From Oscillospiraceae bacterium (GTDB lineage Bacteria; Bacillota; Clostridia; Oscillospirales; Ruminococcaceae): DNA of 10,421 nucleotides. Position 1 is the stretch's first letter. Each line of letters begins with the position of its first letter. A program made the position numbers and the translations under genes. Below, piece after piece: positions 7,962 through 10,421 of this stretch. The notes under the pieces are model-generated. The model was not told the DNA's origin, did not search any database, and worked only from the letters and a program-made list of their open reading frames with translations. The stretch spans positions 1,289 to 11,709 of the forward strand of contig DPBR01000020.1 in the NCBI GenBank assembly GCA_003516865.1, given 5' to 3'.

Positions 7962-8744
7962 TTGGCGAAAATAATTGCTGTAACCAATCAGAAGGGCGGC
8001 GTCGGAAAAACGACAACCTGCGCGGCAATTTGCGGCGGACTTTCGGAAATGGGATATAAGGTGCTTGCGGTTGACCTCGACCCGCAGGGCAATCTTAGCT
8101 TCAGTCTGGGCGTTGAGGTCGAGGATAATTACACGATTTACGACGTGCTGAAGGATAACTGCGACATCGACGACGCGATTATTCACGGCGAAATGTGCGA
8201 TGTGGTACCGTCGAATATCCTGCTGTCGGGACTTGAGCTTGAGATGACGGGCGTCGGGCGCGAGTACGTTCTCCGCGAACAGCTCAACTACATCAAAAAA
8301 GATTACGATTACATCATTCTCGACACGCCGCCGGCGCTTTCGGTGCTTACGATAAACGCTTATACGGCGTCGGACGAGCTTATTATCCCGATGCTTTGCG
8401 AGATTTTGTCGCTTCAGGGTATCGCGCAGCTTAAACAGACGATTTTCGCGGTTAAGCGTTATTACAACAAATCGCTGTGCGTGCGCGGAATACTTCTGAA
8501 CAAGTACAACAGCCGCTTTACGCTGACGAAAGAGGTCGAGGAGCTTGCACAGATGATTGCGAAGCAGCTTGACACGACGATTTTCAACACGAAAATAAGC
8601 GCGTGCGTTTCAATCGCGGAAGCGCCTGCGCACGGCGAGAGCATAATCACATATTCGCCGAAATCAAAGGGCGCGCTTGAATTCAAGGCGTTCATAAACG
8701 AGCTGATTGAGCCGGATATCGCGAAAAAGGCGAAGAACGGCTGA
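7962..8744 (+). CDS. ParA/Soj-family ATPase without adjacent ParB
   Basis: A 260-residue Walker-type ATPase with the full ParA layout. The deviant Walker A NQKGGVGKTTT carries signature lysine K11 and K16; Walker A' is VDLDPQGN with the likely catalytic D40; Walker B is YIILDTPP with D121; the C-terminal box is AEAPAHGESIITYSPKSKGA. Such ATPases dimerise on ATP and form dynamic gradients, usually on the nucleoid, to segregate DNA or place protein complexes. Compared with Bacillus subtilis Soj as I recall it, the DNA-binding R189 is kept (R185 here) but R218 is replaced by serine (S217, in ISACVSIAEAP). The start is TTG 7962 with ggaggaa (7947-7953) eight bases upstream. No parB or parS-like site is seen. 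The next gene, 19 bases on, encodes a ComFB-like protein, making it the natural partner candidate. A role in positioning rather than chromosome segregation is inference. Confidence 0.9.
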   Translation: MAKIIAVTNQKGGVGKTTTCAAICGGLSEMGYKVLAVDLDPQGNLSFSLGVEVEDNYTIYDVLKDNCDIDDAIIHGEMCDVVPSNILLSGLELEMTGVGREYVLREQLNYIKKDYDYIILDTPPALSVLTINAYTASDELIIPMLCEILSLQGIAQLKQTIFAVKRYYNKSLCVRGILLNKYNSRFTLTKEVEELAQMIAKQLDTTIFNTKISACVSIAEAPAHGESIITYSPKSKGALEFKAFINELIEPDIAKKAKNG

Positions 8745-8763
8745 AGAAAAGGGAGCTGAAAAT

Positions 8764-9543
8764 ATGCCGCCGAGAGCCAAACGACAGGATAAAACGGTGA
8801 GCAGCGGCAGCGCCGTGCAGAATAAAAATTCCGTTACCGCCTCCGAAAAATCGGGGGCGGCGGATTTGCCGAGCGGCGAAAAAAAGCGCGCGGCTGCGGC
8901 AAAATCACGCCAAAAATCGCGCGAAACGGCTTCGGCAAAGGCGGGGAAAGCTTCCGTGGGCGAGCGCAATTCGGTGAAATCGCGCGAAACGGCTTCGGCT
9001 AAGGCGGCGAAAGCTTCCGTGGGCGAGAAAAACGCGGCAAAAGCGCGAAAGGCGGCTTCCGTGGACGGGCAGGACTTTGCGAAATCCGATGAAAACGCGG
9101 TTTCCTGCAAAACTCCGCAGGTGATGAAGCTGATTTCGGACGACAGCGATAGCAATCCCGTGATTGTCGCAGGGAAAAGTCGTATTCCAACGCGGCTTCG
9201 CGGGCGCGAACCGCTTTCACGCGTGCTGAAACGGCAGCTTCACGGCGAGCCGCTTGAAACGGGTGAAGCCGACGTTGTGAATTTAACGGAAATCGCGGTG
9301 AAATACGAGGCGCCGCTTATTCTGGACAGGTTCAACGCTTGTTCCTGCGAGAAGTGCGTGGGGATTTTCTCGGAGATTATGCTGAAAAAGGTTCCCGCGC
9401 GTTTTGCGAGGATTACCAAAAGCAGCGCCGAGGCACGCACCCGCGACCTGAACGACAGGGTTGAACCGGTACGGAAAGTTGTTCAGATAGCGATGATTAG
9501 GGAACTTATCGTGAGTAAAAAGCGCTTGTTTCACGATGAATAA
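8764..9543 (+). CDS. Basic-tailed protein with C-terminal ComFB-like domain
   Basis: The 259-residue product has two parts. Residues 1-120 are low in complexity, rich in Lys, Ala and Ser, and contain a 21-residue tandem repeat; this region is probably disordered and positively charged. The C-terminal part (about 165-259) has VVNLTEIAVKYEAPLILDRF, then ACSCEKC with C193, C195 and C198, then MLKKVPARFARI. This closely follows Bacillus ComFB as I recall it, where a helix precedes a CxCxxC motif (ACTCQVC) and then LSLNKVSPSYV. ComFB was named for its place in the comF competence operon. Its family has more recently been reported to bind cyclic dinucleotides; that is from memory. ATG 8764 is preferred because ggga (8751-8754) lies nine bases upstream, and the longer in-frame start at 8707 lies inside parA. 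Neighbours suggest a c-di-GMP effector working with ParA; this is inference. Confidence 0.78.
   Translation: MPPRAKRQDKTVSSGSAVQNKNSVTASEKSGAADLPSGEKKRAAAAKSRQKSRETASAKAGKASVGERNSVKSRETASAKAAKASVGEKNAAKARKAASVDGQDFAKSDENAVSCKTPQVMKLISDDSDSNPVIVAGKSRIPTRLRGREPLSRVLKRQLHGEPLETGEADVVNLTEIAVKYEAPLILDRFNACSCEKCVGIFSEIMLKKVPARFARITKSSAEARTRDLNDRVEPVRKVVQIAMIRELIVSKKRLFHDE
8914..9063 (+). repeat. 63-base in-frame tandem repeat inside the ComFB-like gene
   Basis: Two near-identical 63-base units (8914-8976 and 8977-9039) encode 21-residue repeats beginning KSRETASAKA and continuing KASVGE. A third, shortened unit (9040-9063) reads KARKAASV and has lost the middle. The period is a multiple of three, so copy-number change keeps the frame. 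The units differ mainly at the ends (ERNSV versus EKNAA), suggesting recent duplication. Confidence 0.9.
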
Positions 9544-9957
9544 TAATGTAAGAATATGGCAGAATAATACCGTATACTGCAATTAATTCTCAGCTGTCGG
9601 GAATTTTGGATTTGACTGTAAATCGCCGCAAATTACTGCAAAACGACGTCTTTTCGACAGCAAAACACAGTAAAACGACGTTATTTTGATAATAAGCAGC
9701 GTAAAATATTGTTGACAAAAAGTAATAATCGACTGAAATAATACAGGGAGTATGAAAATGGCACTTGATATCGGAATTGACCTTGGAACGGCGAACATTG
9801 TAATCGCGGTATACCGTGAATAAATCTCAAATGACGAGGATTTTTGGCTGCAAATCGCCGCAAATTACTGCAAAACGACGTTATTTTGATAATAAGCGGC
9901 GTAAAATATTGTTGACAAAAAGTAATAATCGGCTGAAATAATACAGGGAGTATGAAA
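9544..9957 (+). repeat. Intergenic region made of a direct duplication of the mreB upstream region
   Basis: This 414-base gene-free stretch is mostly two copies of one sequence. Positions 9672-9795 match 9872-9995 at an offset of exactly 200 bases with two differences (9698 and 9732). A 30-base block at 9620-9649 recurs at 9852-9881 with an offset of 232, because copy 1 has 32 extra bases bounded by aaaacgacgt (9640-9649 and 9672-9681). Each copy includes a TTGACA box (9712-9717, 9912-9917), an aacgacgtt near-palindrome (9674-9682, 9874-9882), a Shine-Dalgarno cagggag and the first mreB codons. No convincing -10 box at normal spacing follows TTGACA, so I do not call it a promoter. I see no terminator after the ComFB-like gene. 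Confidence 0.9.
9758..9823 (+). pseudogene. Truncated mreB N-terminus (21-codon remnant or leader ORF)
   Basis: Behind an intact agggag (9745-9750) an ORF starts at ATG 9758 and encodes MALDIGIDLGTANIVIAVYRE, then stops at TAA 9821-9823. The first 13 residues are identical to the true MreB start, including the DLGTAN nucleotide-binding motif. After codon 12 the DNA diverges, yet the next codons give similar residues (NIVIAV versus NIIITI), and then the homology breaks off. It may be the remains of a second mreB paralogue or the junction of a tandem duplication. An ATG at 9752 is also in frame but too close to the ribosome binding site. Translation is possible but unproven. Confidence 0.75.
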
Positions 9958-10421
9958 ATGGCACTTGATATCGGAATTGACCTTGGAACGGCGAATATCA
10001 TAATCACGATTGCGGGACGCGGAATTGTGCTGAACGAGCCGTCCGTGGTGGCTTATGACAGGAAGAAAAAGGCGGTTGTGGCGGTCGGAGCGGAAGCGTA
10101 CAAAATGCTCGGAAGAACGCCCGAATATATTGTCGCGGTGCGACCGCTCAAGGACGGCGTTATCTCGGACAACGATATGACGCAGGCGATGATAAAGGAG
10201 TTTATCGGCATTGTAAACGGCGGATTTATGGTGAAGCCAAGGGTTGTGCTGTGCGTTCCAAGCTCCGTCACGGACGTTGAGCGCAGGGCGGTTGTCGAGG
10301 CGGCTGTTTCCGCAGGCGCAAGGAAGGTTTATCTTATCGAGGAGCCGATTGCCGCGCTTATCGGCGCGGGTATCGACATTTCAAAACCCAACGGCACGAT
10401 GGTCGTCGATATCGGCGGCGG
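9958..10421 (+). CDS. mreB: Rod shape-determining protein MreB/Mbl, N-terminal part (3' end outside window)
   Basis: The frame runs open to the right edge and gives 154 residues of a protein normally about 330-345 long. MreB is a bacterial actin that forms membrane-bound filaments guiding the cell-wall elongation machinery. Visible actin-fold motifs are phosphate-1 IDLGTAN (residues 7-13), EPSVVAYD, the VAVGAEAYKMLGRTP stretch, RPLKDGVISD, VLCVPSSVTDVERRAV, LIEEPIAALIGAG with the catalytic-region glutamates, and the start of phosphate-2 VVDIGGG at the edge. ATG 9958 is preferred because agggag (9945-9950) ends seven bases upstream; the in-frame ATG 9952 is only one base from it. The gene might be mreB, mbl or mreBH; the window does not decide. 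Its upstream region is duplicated, which could give it a double regulatory region. Confidence 0.93.
   Translation, partial: MALDIGIDLGTANIIITIAGRGIVLNEPSVVAYDRKKKAVVAVGAEAYKMLGRTPEYIVAVRPLKDGVISDNDMTQAMIKEFIGIVNGGFMVKPRVVLCVPSSVTDVERRAVVEAAVSAGARKVYLIEEPIAALIGAGIDISKPNGTMVVDIGG

Noticed and set aside
7962..9543. Chromosomal parAB segregation locus
   Set aside because: The second gene lacks the ParB nuclease-like and helix-turn-helix motifs and has a ComFB-like CxCxxC domain instead; no parS-like palindrome was seen.
9712..9744. TTGACA with downstream AT-rich sequence as a canonical mreB promoter
   Set aside because: No acceptable -10 hexamer lies at 16-18 bases; taatac is 21 bases away, and the transcript start would fall on the ribosome binding site.
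9681..10007. Minus-strand ORFs with near-identical proteins at 9583-9798 and 9681-10007
   Set aside because: They are the reverse complement of the duplicated mreB leader; the protein similarity only reflects the DNA repeat.

Overview
The window looks like a chromosomal segment from an anaerobic Clostridia-type Firmicute, probably of the Ruminococcaceae/Oscillospiraceae kind. The reasons are a ribonuclease M5 gene (a Firmicute 5S rRNA maturase), strong GGAGG-type ribosome binding sites, frequent TTG/GTG starts and a moderately GC-rich sequence full of CGCG and GGCG. The taxonomic placement is inference. All eight intact or partial genes to position 9543, and the partial mreB at the right edge, lie on the + strand. 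I see no rRNA, tRNA, CRISPR array, transposase or phage gene.

Layout. Positions 1-650 hold the end of holA (DNA polymerase III delta). Positions 774-1382 hold rnmV (RNase M5). Positions 1436-4097 hold an MBOAT membrane O-acyltransferase and a DHHW/AlgX-like partner, a classic pair for acetylating an extracellular polysaccharide. An RluA/RluD-type pseudouridine synthase follows with a 4-base overlap (4094-4960). After a 171-base gap with a good sigma-A-type promoter comes a signalling block: a PilZ protein (5132-5815), a membrane PAS-GGDEF diguanylate cyclase (5874-7877), a strong hairpin, an orphan ParA/Soj-type ATPase (7962-8744), and a protein with a basic, repeat-bearing N-terminus and a C-terminal ComFB-like domain (8764-9543). 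The last part (9544-10421) holds the 5' end of mreB, preceded by a direct duplication of its upstream region and first codons.

How the genes may work together. PilZ and, according to recent reports as I recall them, ComFB-family proteins are receptors for cyclic dinucleotides. Here both flank a diguanylate cyclase, and the ComFB-like protein sits in the place where a ParB-like partner of ParA would normally be. The most interesting reading is a c-di-GMP-controlled ParA positioning module next to cell-shape (mreB) and exopolysaccharide-acetylation genes. The domain calls are well supported by motifs; the functional linkage is inferred from adjacency only.

Second points of interest are the loss in ParA of one of the two arginines known for DNA binding in Soj, a 63-base in-frame tandem repeat in the ComFB-like gene, and a truncated mreB leader copy 200 bases upstream of the real mreB start.
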